Below, in pieces: positions 7,573 through 16,646 of a stretch of 64,000 nt of DNA. The notes below the pieces were generated by a model, which was given only the letters and a program-made list of their open reading frames with translations, made no database searches and was not told the origin of the DNA. The stretch's first letter is position 1. The number at the start of each line of letters is the position of its first letter. Source of the stretch: Treponema_I sp045597345 (GTDB lineage: Bacteria > Spirochaetota > Spirochaetia > Treponematales > Treponemataceae); assembly GCA_045597345.1 (NCBI GenBank), contig JAZLJW010000047.1, forward strand, positions 1-64,000, in the 5' to 3' direction. A program made the position numbers and the translations under genes.

Positions 7573-8118
7573 TTACAGTAACGGTATTTCCATCGTCATA
7601 TCAGCATCTACGGTAATGATGAACTGATTCATGTCTTTGGGAATACCGCCGGTATAGCCGCCAAATCCAAAGGGCTCTTTGGGAAGTCCCAGCAGATTGG
7701 TGTCCATGGTGCCATTACCGTTCAAATCCTGCAATACTATGAAAAAATATGACCCTTTTTTTACTTGTACAGGAATATCTACGGTAGTACCGGTTGGAGT
7801 TGCGGTAGCAGAAGCATCGGGCGGGGTAATCTGGGTTTCCTGATGTCGTGATTGATTCTTCTGCTGGGTACTGGATTCGTTCTTTTTCTTTTTTGTGGTA
7901 GTTTCGCCTGATTGTGCAGCTGCCTGAGCTTCCGCAGCTGCTTTCAGCATTTCTTCAGGTATCAGATAGGCGGCCACTGAGACCGGTGCTTTCTTCTTTA
8001 TTCCGGTAACAGTAATAGTTACTGTCCGGGTATCTGTGCCGGTTTCTGCAAAAGCACAAAATACATTGAATGTAACGAACAGTGCAATGATACACCACAG
8101 CCCTTTCTTGAAAATCAT
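7573..8118 (-). CDS. Secreted DUF2141 protein with a low-complexity insert
   Basis: This 181-residue protein has a signal peptide (to about residue 24, FCAFAE). A DUF2141 domain ends in the characteristic LNGNGTMDTNLLGLPKEPFG. Between the two halves of the domain (residues about 60-115) lies a low-complexity linker rich in Ala, Gln, Lys, Ser and Thr that typical family members lack. DUF2141 proteins are small secreted beta-rich proteins of unknown role. The gene lies 70 bases downstream of the MATE gene on the same strand and may be co-transcribed. Confidence 0.8.
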   Translation of the reverse strand: MIFKKGLWCIIALFVTFNVFCAFAETGTDTRTVTITVTGIKKKAPVSVAAYLIPEEMLKAAAEAQAAAQSGETTTKKKKNESSTQQKNQSRHQETQITPPDASATATPTGTTVDIPVQVKKGSYFFIVLQDLNGNGTMDTNLLGLPKEPFGFGGYTGGIPKDMNQFIITVDADMTMEIPLL

Positions 8119-8188
8119 AGGGATAGTATACCACGTAGTACAATCCTCCGCAGAAGATTGTACTACAAGCGTATGTTTGATTTAAGTA

Positions 8189-9625
8189 TTATTTTCCGAT
8201 CAGGTCAATATTCCGCCATTTACCCTGTTTGTAGCGCCCAAAGGTAAGGGCTGCATTCAGAATCCAGGCAATGAGCAGTGAAATGAACAGTGCGTCCGGG
8301 TGACCATGGGGCCATTCTTCACTTCTGGTGAAGTAGGCCATGGCGTATACGAGCGGTACACGAACGATAACGGTGGTAATCAACGAGATGATCATGGTAG
8401 ACATGGTGTCACCGGCAGCACGGAGAATACCGCCATAAATCTGCATCAGACCCATCATCAGATATCCGACGGAAAGGATACGCAATCCCCGGCCACCAAG
8501 GTAAACAACCTGTTCATAAATCACAGGATCAGTAGCATCCTGATTGATGAAGAATGCAATGAACTGCTTTCCGAAAATCAACAGCAGGGTAACGATAACT
8601 CCCGAGGTAGAAAGACACAGCTTTAATGCAGCGTTTTCACCGGGTTTCAGACGTTCAACTTTTTTTGCACCCAGGTTCTGGCCGATGTAGGTAGAAATAG
8701 CAAGACCAAAGGTAAAGGCTGGAAGAACGGCAAAACCGTCAACACGCATAATGGCTACGTTTACAGCTGGAACAAAGTCGCCCATCTGGTTTGTCAGGCT
8801 CTGTACCATAACCATGGCCAGTGAGAAAATTGCCTGGGTAATACCTGATGGCAGACCCAGTTTAAGGGTTTTACCAATGGTCAGCATATCAGGTTTCAGC
8901 ATTTTTGCGTTTAAGGTAATCATGTCACCCATACGGGTAAGGCGGATCAGACAGAGAACGGCAGAAACAACCTGTGCAATAAGAGTTGCCCATGCAACAC
9001 CCTGTACGCCCCAACCGCAGTATTTTACAAAAGCGATATCCAGAACAATGTTGAGCCCGGCTGAAATGAGCAGGAATACCAGAGGGTAGAAGCTGTCACC
9101 CATACCGCGCAGAATTCCGGACATGATGTTGTAGAACGACATGGCGGTCATACCGATGAAGAGGATTTTCAAATAGGCAGTAGCAAGATCAAGGTATTTT
9201 TCCGGAGTATTGATGAGAACCAGCATAGGTTCAGAAAGAAAGTAGCCGACTACTGAAACTACAGCGCCGGTAACAACGATTAACGAAATTGAAGAACCGA
9301 TGGTAACGGAAAGACGTTCTTTGTCTTTTGCTCCGAAATACTGGGCAACGAGGATTCCGGCACCGGTAGAAACAGCGATAAAGAGAACAAGCAGCAGGTT
9401 TACGATAGGACCTGAAACTCCAACGGCAGAAAGTGCATCTACGCCGTTGTAGCCATTACGAGCAATGGTACAGTATTTTCCTACAACAACAGAGTCTACG
9501 GTTGAGTAGAGCTGCTGTGCCAAGTTTCCAATCAACAGTGGAACAGCAAATTTGGCAATTGCTTTAGTGGGGCTTCCGACAGTCATATCCTGGGCACCGA
9601 ACAGTGCTTTTGTTTTTTCAAACAT
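8189..9625 (-). CDS. MATE-family efflux transporter
   Basis: This is a 478-residue inner-membrane protein with about twelve transmembrane helices in two homologous halves. The N-terminal signature GSPTKAIAKFAVPLLIGNL and the long runs of small hydrophobic residues fit the DinF/NorM-like MATE superfamily, which exports cationic drugs or metabolites in exchange for Na+ or H+. The length is normal. The ATG is preceded by AGGAGG. The substrate cannot be predicted. Confidence 0.93.
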   Translation of the reverse strand: MFEKTKALFGAQDMTVGSPTKAIAKFAVPLLIGNLAQQLYSTVDSVVVGKYCTIARNGYNGVDALSAVGVSGPIVNLLLVLFIAVSTGAGILVAQYFGAKDKERLSVTIGSSISLIVVTGAVVSVVGYFLSEPMLVLINTPEKYLDLATAYLKILFIGMTAMSFYNIMSGILRGMGDSFYPLVFLLISAGLNIVLDIAFVKYCGWGVQGVAWATLIAQVVSAVLCLIRLTRMGDMITLNAKMLKPDMLTIGKTLKLGLPSGITQAIFSLAMVMVQSLTNQMGDFVPAVNVAIMRVDGFAVLPAFTFGLAISTYIGQNLGAKKVERLKPGENAALKLCLSTSGVIVTLLLIFGKQFIAFFINQDATDPVIYEQVVYLGGRGLRILSVGYLMMGLMQIYGGILRAAGDTMSTMIISLITTVIVRVPLVYAMAYFTRSEEWPHGHPDALFISLLIAWILNAALTFGRYKQGKWRNIDLIGK

Positions 9626-9669
9626 GGAAAATCCTCCTAATTATAAGTAAACTGTTTCGACACTATAGC

Positions 9670-9709
9670 AAAAAAAAAGCCCGTATTCTTACGAAATACG
9701 GACTTTTTT
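9670..9709 (-). terminator. Rho-independent terminator
   Basis: CCGTATT and AATACGG arms with a seven-base loop are followed on the minus strand by a long T run. It ends the esterase gene and separates it from the MATE gene. Confidence 0.85.
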
Positions 9710-9734
9710 ATACGTTTATACTGCTAACAAAATG

Positions 9735-11111
9735 TTATTTGGATGCAGCCCAGCTCCAGATTGAGTTACCTTCTGCATCTTTTGGATTGTTACGCAGAGT
9801 ATAAATCCAAGACCAATGGTTAGAATATTCAGTTGCGGTATAGATACCGTCCAGGTCGTAATCTTCTGGAACTACGATTTTACTGGTTCCATCAGCACCC
9901 ATAACGGTTTTGTACAGGGTAAGCTTGTATTTTCCGTCGCTGGTTTCTTCTGTAGTAAAGTCAGATACCAGATCCTGTTCTACAGACGAGGTAAGCAGTG
10001 GTTCACCTTCGGTAAGGATATTGAACAGACGTACGCTACAGTCAGCAGTACGTACGGTGGTGTCATCATCAGCCTGTACCAGCCAGATAGCTGTGCGTGA
10101 AGCTCTGATGGTTTCCAGTTCGTCATCAGTTGGAGTTTCTCCACCACGACCATCAGCTACATCAAGGGCAGGACAGTTAATCATGGCTGCATCAAACAGA
10201 TCAGGGTATTTGATAATCATACGGGTAGTCATGTAACCACCGGCAGAACAGCCAGAAACGTAGATTTTCTTAACACCTTTTGATTGGGCAACGGCCTGGA
10301 TTTCTGCATAAGCAGCATCAAGAAGACCGTCTTTCTGTGCGTAGTACCAGGTGTCAGGAGCCTGAAAAGCCATAACGTGAGCACCGCCAAAGATTTCCTG
10401 TGCTTCTTCAGTTGCCCATGCAACGGTACCACGGTTAGCCAGCATCTGTGCAACGTTGTTTCCTGAAGAAGCAAAGTCACCTTCTCCGTTTCCGTGGAAC
10501 CATACAATCAGTGTGTCTGCTTTTCCGGCATCACAGAACTGGTAGTTGATACCTTCTGAACCGGTTACTGATTCAAAGTGTACTGTTTCAGAGTCTTCAA
10601 CGATAGCTGATGAAACAGCAACTTCGCTTACGTATGCTGCATCAAGAACGTTGCCCTTTTTGTCGGTCAGGGTTACGGGTGTGTTCTGGGTAACAGTGTA
10701 GTCCAGAACTACTGGTATATTGCGGGCTGCCGGGTACAGATATGAAAGGGTTGCACCGGTAGACTGGTCCAGCCACAGGTATACCGCTTGATCACGGGTT
10801 TCAACTTTTACAACGGCGCGGTCAGCTTCTCCAATGCCAAAACTCATCTGGTCAGCAGGAATATAGTCTGGATTAGAAGCTTTGGCGTGTACGGTGAAGG
10901 TATCTGCAGTAATACCTTCTACACGGAAATCTTTGCCAAAATCAATACGAATGCAGCTTACAACCTGTCCGGCATCGGTAACAGTACCCATCAGTGCAGC
11001 AGATGGGGCACAGTCAGCAGCAGTTACCTTCACTGATGCACACGATGTAAATACCATACCAGCTGCAGCCAGCAGTGCGCACAGAACGGCAGCAATTTTT
11101 GTTTTTTTCAT
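9735..11111 (-). CDS. Lipoprotein alpha/beta-hydrolase (esterase/peptidase type)
   Basis: This protein of about 458 residues has a lipoprotein signal (MKKTKIAAVL, lipobox VFTSC). I chose ATG 11111 because AAGGAGG lies just upstream, rather than the ATG 36 bases earlier. Residues about 60-200 form a beta-rich N-terminal domain. The hydrolase follows, with an oxyanion-type WFHGNGEGD and the nucleophile elbow GCSAGGY, consistent with prolyl-oligopeptidase or PHB-depolymerase-like esterases. An Asp in LVQADDDT and a late His (NHWSWIYTL) could complete the triad. It is probably anchored facing the periplasm or surface and acts on an ester or peptide substrate from the environment. Confidence 0.75.
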   Translation of the reverse strand: MKKTKIAAVLCALLAAAGMVFTSCASVKVTAADCAPSAALMGTVTDAGQVVSCIRIDFGKDFRVEGITADTFTVHAKASNPDYIPADQMSFGIGEADRAVVKVETRDQAVYLWLDQSTGATLSYLYPAARNIPVVLDYTVTQNTPVTLTDKKGNVLDAAYVSEVAVSSAIVEDSETVHFESVTGSEGINYQFCDAGKADTLIVWFHGNGEGDFASSGNNVAQMLANRGTVAWATEEAQEIFGGAHVMAFQAPDTWYYAQKDGLLDAAYAEIQAVAQSKGVKKIYVSGCSAGGYMTTRMIIKYPDLFDAAMINCPALDVADGRGGETPTDDELETIRASRTAIWLVQADDDTTVRTADCSVRLFNILTEGEPLLTSSVEQDLVSDFTTEETSDGKYKLTLYKTVMGADGTSKIVVPEDYDLDGIYTATEYSNHWSWIYTLRNNPKDAEGNSIWSWAASK

Positions 11112-11282
11112 ACTTGTATTCTCCTCCTTAATAAATATGAAAAGCACTTGAGTTAGTACAAATTTATTTTAAGGCGGAAAAAACTACTGTGCTTATCTGA
11201 AAACGTAGATTTATAAATGGAAATACTGATTTGCAGGATATGAAATATGCCTGACGCGATGCCCTTGGAATGAGCACTGGGC

Positions 11283-11314
11283 CGAAAAAAAAGCACCTGT
11301 CGTATGACAGGTGC
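11283..11314 (-). terminator. Terminator of the trp operon
   Basis: A perfect GCACCTGTC/GACAGGTGC stem with a four-base loop and a run of eight T on the minus strand lies just after trpA. The region 11112-11282 holds the upstream region of the esterase gene; I see no further gene there. Confidence 0.9.
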
Positions 11315-11320
11315 CGTCTG

Positions 11321-12076
11321 TTATCTGAGGGTGGTAATTTCCCGGGCTTTTTCAGTAACCTTTGCGGCCAGGGTAACAGCGTCTGCTTTATTTTCGCTGA
11401 TGATGCGGACAAAGACAGAGCCTGCAACAACGGCTTCTACGTAGGAAGCCAGGGCGTTACTCTGCTCGCCGTTTGAAATACCGAAACCGCCGTAGACCTT
11501 GCTGCCGCCGGCTCCCACTTTTTTCAGAAAGTCCAGGGTGCTCTGGTCAATGGTAGTGTTTGTTCCTGTAATACCGGCGCGGAGGGCGGCGTAAATATAG
11601 GGGAATCCGGCATTGGCCAGTTTTGCCAGGCGTTCATCGCTCATGCTGGGGGCTGCTACCGGAATGTTTACCATGCCGTTGGCCTTACAGCCTGCCGTTA
11701 ACCCTTCGTCGTGGTCAAAGGGTAGGTCAGGAATAATCATACCTTTTACTCCGACTGCGGCTGCTTTTTTGCAGAAGTTTTCAATGCCGGGCGTGTAAAT
11801 CAGACTGCCGTAACTCATCAGGTAAATGGTGGTGTCAGGAAACTCTGCATGTAGTTTTTCAATGAATGCCAGCCCGTCAGCTGTGCGGTATTTCCGTTCC
11901 AGAACGGTGGTACAGGCATCCTGAATGGCAGGACCGTCGGCGCTTGGGTCGCTGAAAGGCAGCTGGATTTCAAGAATATCGGCGCCACCGGCAACCAGGG
12001 CCCGGGCAGCAGCCAGCGAAAGGTCGTCGGTGGGGAAGCCGGCTACCAAGTGGCTCATTAACTGTATCTTTTCCAT
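11321..12076 (-). CDS. trpA: Tryptophan synthase alpha subunit
   Basis: This 251-residue TIM-barrel enzyme cleaves indole-3-glycerol phosphate to indole and glyceraldehyde 3-phosphate. The catalytic Glu and Asp are visible in ILEIQLPFSDPSADGPAIQ (about residues 35-53). The phosphate-binding GGFGIS is near residue 198. It is the last gene of the operon, separated from trpB by 157 bases that contain a REP-like inverted repeat, and has its own GGAGAG ribosome site. Confidence 0.97.
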   Translation of the reverse strand: MEKIQLMSHLVAGFPTDDLSLAAARALVAGGADILEIQLPFSDPSADGPAIQDACTTVLERKYRTADGLAFIEKLHAEFPDTTIYLMSYGSLIYTPGIENFCKKAAAVGVKGMIIPDLPFDHDEGLTAGCKANGMVNIPVAAPSMSDERLAKLANAGFPYIYAALRAGITGTNTTIDQSTLDFLKKVGAGGSKVYGGFGISNGEQSNALASYVEAVVAGSVFVRIISENKADAVTLAAKVTEKAREITTLR

Positions 12077-12105
12077 AGTTTTATTACTCTCCTGGAGATT
12101 CGGTT

Positions 12106-12218
12106 GCCTGTGAGAGCATCTGCGGCGTTGCCATGCCTTATGCGGTACTCAACGGGCACCAGCCCGCCTGCGTTCCTGCAAGTCCTGTCGCCTTGCATCT
12201 GCTCTCACATCCAACCTC
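12106..12218. repeat. REP-like inverted repeat inside the trp operon
   Basis: TGTGAGAGCA and TGCTCTCACA arms enclose about 85 GC-rich bases with further local pairing. It lies between trpB and trpA within one transcription unit, so it may modulate mRNA decay or trpA expression. Confidence 0.6.
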
Positions 12219-12233
12219 AGTGTATTTTTTTCA

Positions 12234-13496
12234 TTACATAATCTTCGAGCTATGAATTTCGCTGTCGCTTTCAAGGCGTTCCACTTCAGCCTTCAGAAAG
12301 TCTATCCATTCCTGCTTGCGGAACTCAGGACTGGTAATGAACAGGTCCTTGTCGCCACGGCCACTCATGTTGATGATGATGGCCTTATCTTTTGGCAGCT
12401 CCTTTGCAATCTTCATGGCAGCAGCACCGGCATGGGCACTTTCCATGGCAAAGAGCACACCTTCGTTACGGGCAAAGAACTGAATGGCTTCCAATGCTTC
12501 TGTATCAAGAATGGACGTAAACTCAATGCGGCCACTGGTTCCCAGAGCTGCCAGCTGTGGTCCGATTCCCATGTAGTCAAGACCGGCGCTGATGGAACGG
12601 GTAGGCAGGGCCTGACCGTCGTCATCCAGCAGGAATCGGCTCTTGTAGCCTTGTACAATACCTTCGCGGCTGGCATTGCCGGTCATGCGGCTGGCGTTTT
12701 CGCCAACACCGGGTCCGATTCCGCCGGCTTCTGCACCGATGAGGCGGGGTTCAGTTTCATTGATGAAGGGCGAAAAAAATCCGATGGCATTGGATCCGCC
12801 ACCAACACAGGCAACCATGGCGCCAATATCGATACCCCGGTCCTTGCACTGCTGTTTTACTTCATAGCCGATAACGCTCTGGAATTCGCGGACAATATCC
12901 GGGAACGGTGCGGGGCCAAGGGCAGAACCCAGTACGTAGTGTGTGGTGTCCGGATGAGCGGCCCAGTCACGCATGGCTTCGTTTACGGCATCTTTTAAGG
13001 TGCGGCTGCCTGATTTTACGGCATGCACTTTTGCCCCGTACATTTCCATGGTGGCTACGTTGGGCTGCTGGCGCTTTACGTCAATTTCACCCATGTAGAT
13101 GGTACAGTCCAGTCCCAGTTTTGCGCAGGCTGCTGCTGTTGCAAGTCCGTGCTGTCCGGCGCCGGTTTCTGCAATGATGCGTTTTTTACCCATGCGTTTT
13201 GCCAGAAGACACTGGCCGATGGCGTTGTTGATTTTATGGGCACCGGTGTTGGCAAGACCTTCCAGTTTGATGTAAATCTGAGCGCCGCCCAGAAGTTCTG
13301 TTGCTGTAGGGGCAAAGTACAGCGGTGTTTCGCGGCCGATGTAATCCCGCCGGATAACAGCCAGTTCTTCCAGAAAGTCTTTGTCATTCATGTATTTCTT
13401 GAAGGCAACTTCCAGTTCATCAAGGGGGCGGCGGAGCACTTCTGCTACGTATTTGCCGCCGTAATTGTCAAAAAAGCCGTCAGTTGAATAGTTCAT
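12234..13496 (-). CDS. trpB: Tryptophan synthase beta subunit
   Basis: This 420-residue PLP enzyme condenses indole with serine. The PLP lysine lies in NTGAHKINNAIGQ (about residue 92), followed by AETGAGQHG, and the cofactor-phosphate loop GGGSNA is near 238. It is about 20 residues longer than usual because of a charged C-terminal tail (VERLESDSEIHSSKIM). GGAG precedes the ATG. It lies 25 bases after trpCF. Confidence 0.97.
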   Translation of the reverse strand: MNYSTDGFFDNYGGKYVAEVLRRPLDELEVAFKKYMNDKDFLEELAVIRRDYIGRETPLYFAPTATELLGGAQIYIKLEGLANTGAHKINNAIGQCLLAKRMGKKRIIAETGAGQHGLATAAACAKLGLDCTIYMGEIDVKRQQPNVATMEMYGAKVHAVKSGSRTLKDAVNEAMRDWAAHPDTTHYVLGSALGPAPFPDIVREFQSVIGYEVKQQCKDRGIDIGAMVACVGGGSNAIGFFSPFINETEPRLIGAEAGGIGPGVGENASRMTGNASREGIVQGYKSRFLLDDDGQALPTRSISAGLDYMGIGPQLAALGTSGRIEFTSILDTEALEAIQFFARNEGVLFAMESAHAGAAAMKIAKELPKDKAIIINMSGRGDKDLFITSPEFRKQEWIDFLKAEVERLESDSEIHSSKIM

Positions 13497-13521
13497 GGTA
13501 TATCTCCAGGTGCTGCTTCCG

Positions 13522-15042
13522 TTACTTCTTTAGGGCAGCAAACAGTTTTTGTATTTTCTCGGGGTCTTTTACGCCCGGTTCTTTTTCCAGTCCGCTGGAA
13601 ACATCAATCAGTTCAGGTTTGCAGCCGGCAACAGCTTCTGCCACGTTTTCCGGTGTCAGTCCGCCGGCAAGCCACAGTTTCTGCTTGGCTGCAACTGCTG
13701 CTACCAGATTATCCTCTACCCGGACGCCGGTACCACCCAAAAGACCGTCAACTTTTGCATCCACCAGAATTCTGGGTTCTCCCAGTTTCCGGAGTGTTTC
13801 CAGTTTCTGTAAGTCTGCTTCTTCCCGAACGGGAACGGCGCAGTAATGGGGCTGGTGCCGCAGGTTCTCATCAGCCAGATAGGCAAGTGCTGTTTCATAG
13901 CCGTGTACCTGAATGGCGTCAAACACGCCTTCTTTCTGCAGCTGTATAGCCAGCATACCTTCTTCGCTGTCGGTTTCCGTAATGACAGCCATGGCTTTTA
14001 CGCCGGTCTGTTTCCGAAGTTCCACAATATCTGCTTTCATGGCAGAAATCAGGCAGGTAACGTTCCGCGGGCTTCTGCTGCAGAAGATGAATCCTAAAAA
14101 GTCTGCACCACATTCAGCAGCAAGCCGGGCGTCTTCACTGCTGGTAAGCCCGCATACTTTTACCAGCGGTCCGCTCCGTTCTGCCATGGCGGCATTGCTC
14201 AACTGGCCTTCAGTAACCAGTTCTTCAAAGAACCGTGAGTGCTCTGTTGCTTTACCGCCGACAAAACTTTGTACCAATGCGCTGGCTTCTTTTGGATTCC
14301 GTGCAGCAGCTTCTCCTAAAAGGAGTCCTGAAAATCCCAGAGAGCCTGCAAAATCTGCTGCTTCCGGGGTGCGGATGCCGCTTTCAAATACTACCCGGGC
14401 ATCAGAACCCAGAATAGCCTGAATCTTACCCAGAACGCGGCTTGGAGAAAGCAGGTCAATGGAAAAATTTGACAAATCCCGGCAGTTTACGCCGCAGACA
14501 ATGGTTTCTGCGGGAACCGCAGCGGCCACTAACTTGAGTTTTTCAATATCCTCAGCCAGTTTCAGTTCCACCAGGGCCGTAATGCCCAGGTCTCGGCAGC
14601 GCTCTGCCATGGCAACAATCCGCTTTTCATCAAGAATCCGTGCAATAAGAAGAACCGCATCAGCGCCGCACCGGTATGCTATATCAATTTCATCTTCGTG
14701 AATCAGAAAGTCTTTCCGTAACACTGCTGCTTTGGTGCCTACGGCTTCTGTCACAGCCAGCAGGTCTTTCAGACTGCCTTTGAACCAGTGTTCTTCCGTC
14801 AGAACGGAGATGGCTGCAGCTCCGGCTGCAACATACCTTACTGCCGTAGCGGCAGAATCCAGATCCGGGGCAATATCCCCCTTACTGGGACTTGCCCGCT
14901 TTACTTCAAGAATAACACCTTTCTGCGGCAAAAAGGGCACCACCGGCCGCTTTCGTTCTACTGGGACTGAAAATCCCATTTCCAGTCCCCGTGCAGCCAA
15001 ATCTTCCTTCCGTCGTTCTACGATGGTATCAAGGATATTCAT
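13522..15042 (-). CDS. trpCF: Bifunctional indole-3-glycerol-phosphate synthase / phosphoribosylanthranilate isomerase
   Basis: This 506-residue fusion carries two consecutive TIM barrels. The TrpC half (about residues 1-260) shows ILEVKRASPSKG, VLRKDFLIHEDEI and VNCRDLSNFSID. The TrpF half (about 290-506) shows KVCGLTSSEDA, GFIFCSRSPR, ILVDAK and LAGGLTPENV. It performs two successive steps of tryptophan synthesis. The order C then F matches the enterobacterial fusion. It overlaps trpGD by four bases (ATGA), indicating translational coupling. Confidence 0.96.
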   Translation of the reverse strand: MNILDTIVERRKEDLAARGLEMGFSVPVERKRPVVPFLPQKGVILEVKRASPSKGDIAPDLDSAATAVRYVAAGAAAISVLTEEHWFKGSLKDLLAVTEAVGTKAAVLRKDFLIHEDEIDIAYRCGADAVLLIARILDEKRIVAMAERCRDLGITALVELKLAEDIEKLKLVAAAVPAETIVCGVNCRDLSNFSIDLLSPSRVLGKIQAILGSDARVVFESGIRTPEAADFAGSLGFSGLLLGEAAARNPKEASALVQSFVGGKATEHSRFFEELVTEGQLSNAAMAERSGPLVKVCGLTSSEDARLAAECGADFLGFIFCSRSPRNVTCLISAMKADIVELRKQTGVKAMAVITETDSEEGMLAIQLQKEGVFDAIQVHGYETALAYLADENLRHQPHYCAVPVREEADLQKLETLRKLGEPRILVDAKVDGLLGGTGVRVEDNLVAAVAAKQKLWLAGGLTPENVAEAVAGCKPELIDVSSGLEKEPGVKDPEKIQKLFAALKK

Positions 15043-16646
15043 GCGGCACTGATCTCTTTTGAACAGGCCACAATTTCGTTCAGTTTTGCCAGGGCTTTTC
15101 CGCTTTCAATGGAATCTTTTGCCATGTCAAAACCGTCTTTCAAGGTTTTTGCCTTACCGCTGATGTACAGCAGGGCTCCGGCATTCAGACAGACTGCAGC
15201 TTTAATGGTAGGCCGTCCGCCGCCGTTGAGCACATCAAGGGCCAGCTGGGCGTTTTCTTTGCCGTTACCGCCATACAGTTCGGTTTCATCCATGCCGGTA
15301 AGACCGAATTTTGCCGGATCAATGGTGTACGAGTATTCTTTACCGTCAGAGTTAATCTGGTAGGCGTGGGTAATGGCACAGGGCGAAATTTCGTCATAGC
15401 CGTCTTCACTGGCAATAACCAGTACCCGTTTTGCACCCAGCTGTTTTGCGGCATGGGCGTAGGTTTCAAGCAGGTCCATGGAGTACACGCCCAGCAGTTC
15501 GTATTCTGCATTGGCCGGGTTCAAAAGGGGGCCCATAATGTTCATGATGGTTTTGATGCCCAGTGCCTTACGGACCGGGGCTGCAAAACGCATGGCCGAA
15601 TGGTATACCGTAGCCATCAGAAAGCCAAAACCACTTCTGTTTACCAGTTCGCAGGTTTTTTCCGGGCTTGCCATAATGTCGATGCCCAGCGATTCATAAA
15701 AGTCTGCAGAGCCTGATTTTGAGCTTACGGCACGGTTACCGTGTTTGGTAACGGTAACGCCGCAACTAGAGGCTACCATGGCAGAAAGGGAAGAAATGTT
15801 GAACGATCCTTTGCCGTCACCACCGGTACCGACAATTTCTGCATTGTCGTGGAATTCAACCGGCAGCGGTTTTTTAACTTTCAGCAGCGCTTTTGCAAAG
15901 CCGACAATCTCGCTTACTGCCGGTTTTTTGCAGGCAAGACCGGTCAGAACGGCAGCGGTAATGCGTTCATCCAGGGTACCGTCTGCCAGGTTATCCATAA
16001 AGCGTGCTGCCTGATCTTCCGTTAAGTCGGTACCAGAAATAATGGTATTCAGAAGGTCATTAACCGGCAGGTTATCACGGCGGTAGTTCAGGAATGCGCG
16101 GAAAATGTCATCGCCTGCTTTGCTGGCAATGGATTCCGGATGGAACTGCACACCTTCAATACACAGGGTTTTGTGGCGGATACCCATAATGTCGCCATCC
16201 TGGGCGCGGGCTGTAATTTCAAACTCGTCGCTTAAGGTTGATTCATCAATGACCAGCGAGTGGTATCGGGTAAAACTGCCTGATTTACCAATGATGCGGA
16301 AAATGCCCCGGCCATCGGTCTTCATTTCTTCTACAACACCGTGGCGGATATATTTTGCCTGTACGATTTTTGCCCCAAAGGCTTCACCAATGGCCTGGTG
16401 GCCAAGACATACTCCGAGAATCGGGATTTTTCCGGCAAAGTATTTGATGGCTTCAATGGAAACACCTGCTTCAGAAGGTGTTCCAGGCCCTGGGCTGATA
16501 ACCAGCCGGCTGGGGTTCATGTCTTCTATTTCTGCAACAGTAATTTCTTTTGAGCGTACAACGGTAACGTCTTCCTGTGACAGGCGCTGCAGGGCCTGAA
16601 CTACGTTATAAGTAAAACTGTCGTAATTGTCGATTACTAAAATCAT
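15039..16646 (-). CDS. trpGD: Fused anthranilate synthase glutaminase / anthranilate phosphoribosyltransferase
   Basis: In this 535-residue fusion the TrpG half (1-190) has the class I glutaminase Cys in GVCLGHQAIG (about residue 79) and the His-Glu pair in VQFHPES. The TrpD half (about 200-535) has GTGGDGKGSFNISS and KHGNRAVSSKSGSAD, the phosphoribosyl and anthranilate binding loops. TrpG supplies ammonia to TrpE, and TrpD adds the phosphoribosyl group to anthranilate. The start overlaps the trpE stop by four bases. Confidence 0.97.
   Translation of the reverse strand: MILVIDNYDSFTYNVVQALQRLSQEDVTVVRSKEITVAEIEDMNPSRLVISPGPGTPSEAGVSIEAIKYFAGKIPILGVCLGHQAIGEAFGAKIVQAKYIRHGVVEEMKTDGRGIFRIIGKSGSFTRYHSLVIDESTLSDEFEITARAQDGDIMGIRHKTLCIEGVQFHPESIASKAGDDIFRAFLNYRRDNLPVNDLLNTIISGTDLTEDQAARFMDNLADGTLDERITAAVLTGLACKKPAVSEIVGFAKALLKVKKPLPVEFHDNAEIVGTGGDGKGSFNISSLSAMVASSCGVTVTKHGNRAVSSKSGSADFYESLGIDIMASPEKTCELVNRSGFGFLMATVYHSAMRFAAPVRKALGIKTIMNIMGPLLNPANAEYELLGVYSMDLLETYAHAAKQLGAKRVLVIASEDGYDEISPCAITHAYQINSDGKEYSYTIDPAKFGLTGMDETELYGGNGKENAQLALDVLNGGGRPTIKAAVCLNAGALLYISGKAKTLKDGFDMAKDSIESGKALAKLNEIVACSKEISAA

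Noticed and set aside
11164..11430. 88-residue minus-strand frame over the trpA terminator
   Set aside because: It runs through a strong terminator and overlaps the end of trpA in another frame.
12252..12998. 248-residue plus-strand frame at the end of trpB
   Set aside because: Mirror of trpB; no start signal and no domain.
13023..16599. Long open frames on the plus strand opposite the trp genes
   Set aside because: They are antisense shadows of strongly conserved trpB, trpCF and trpGD codons and have no ribosome sites or recognisable domains.
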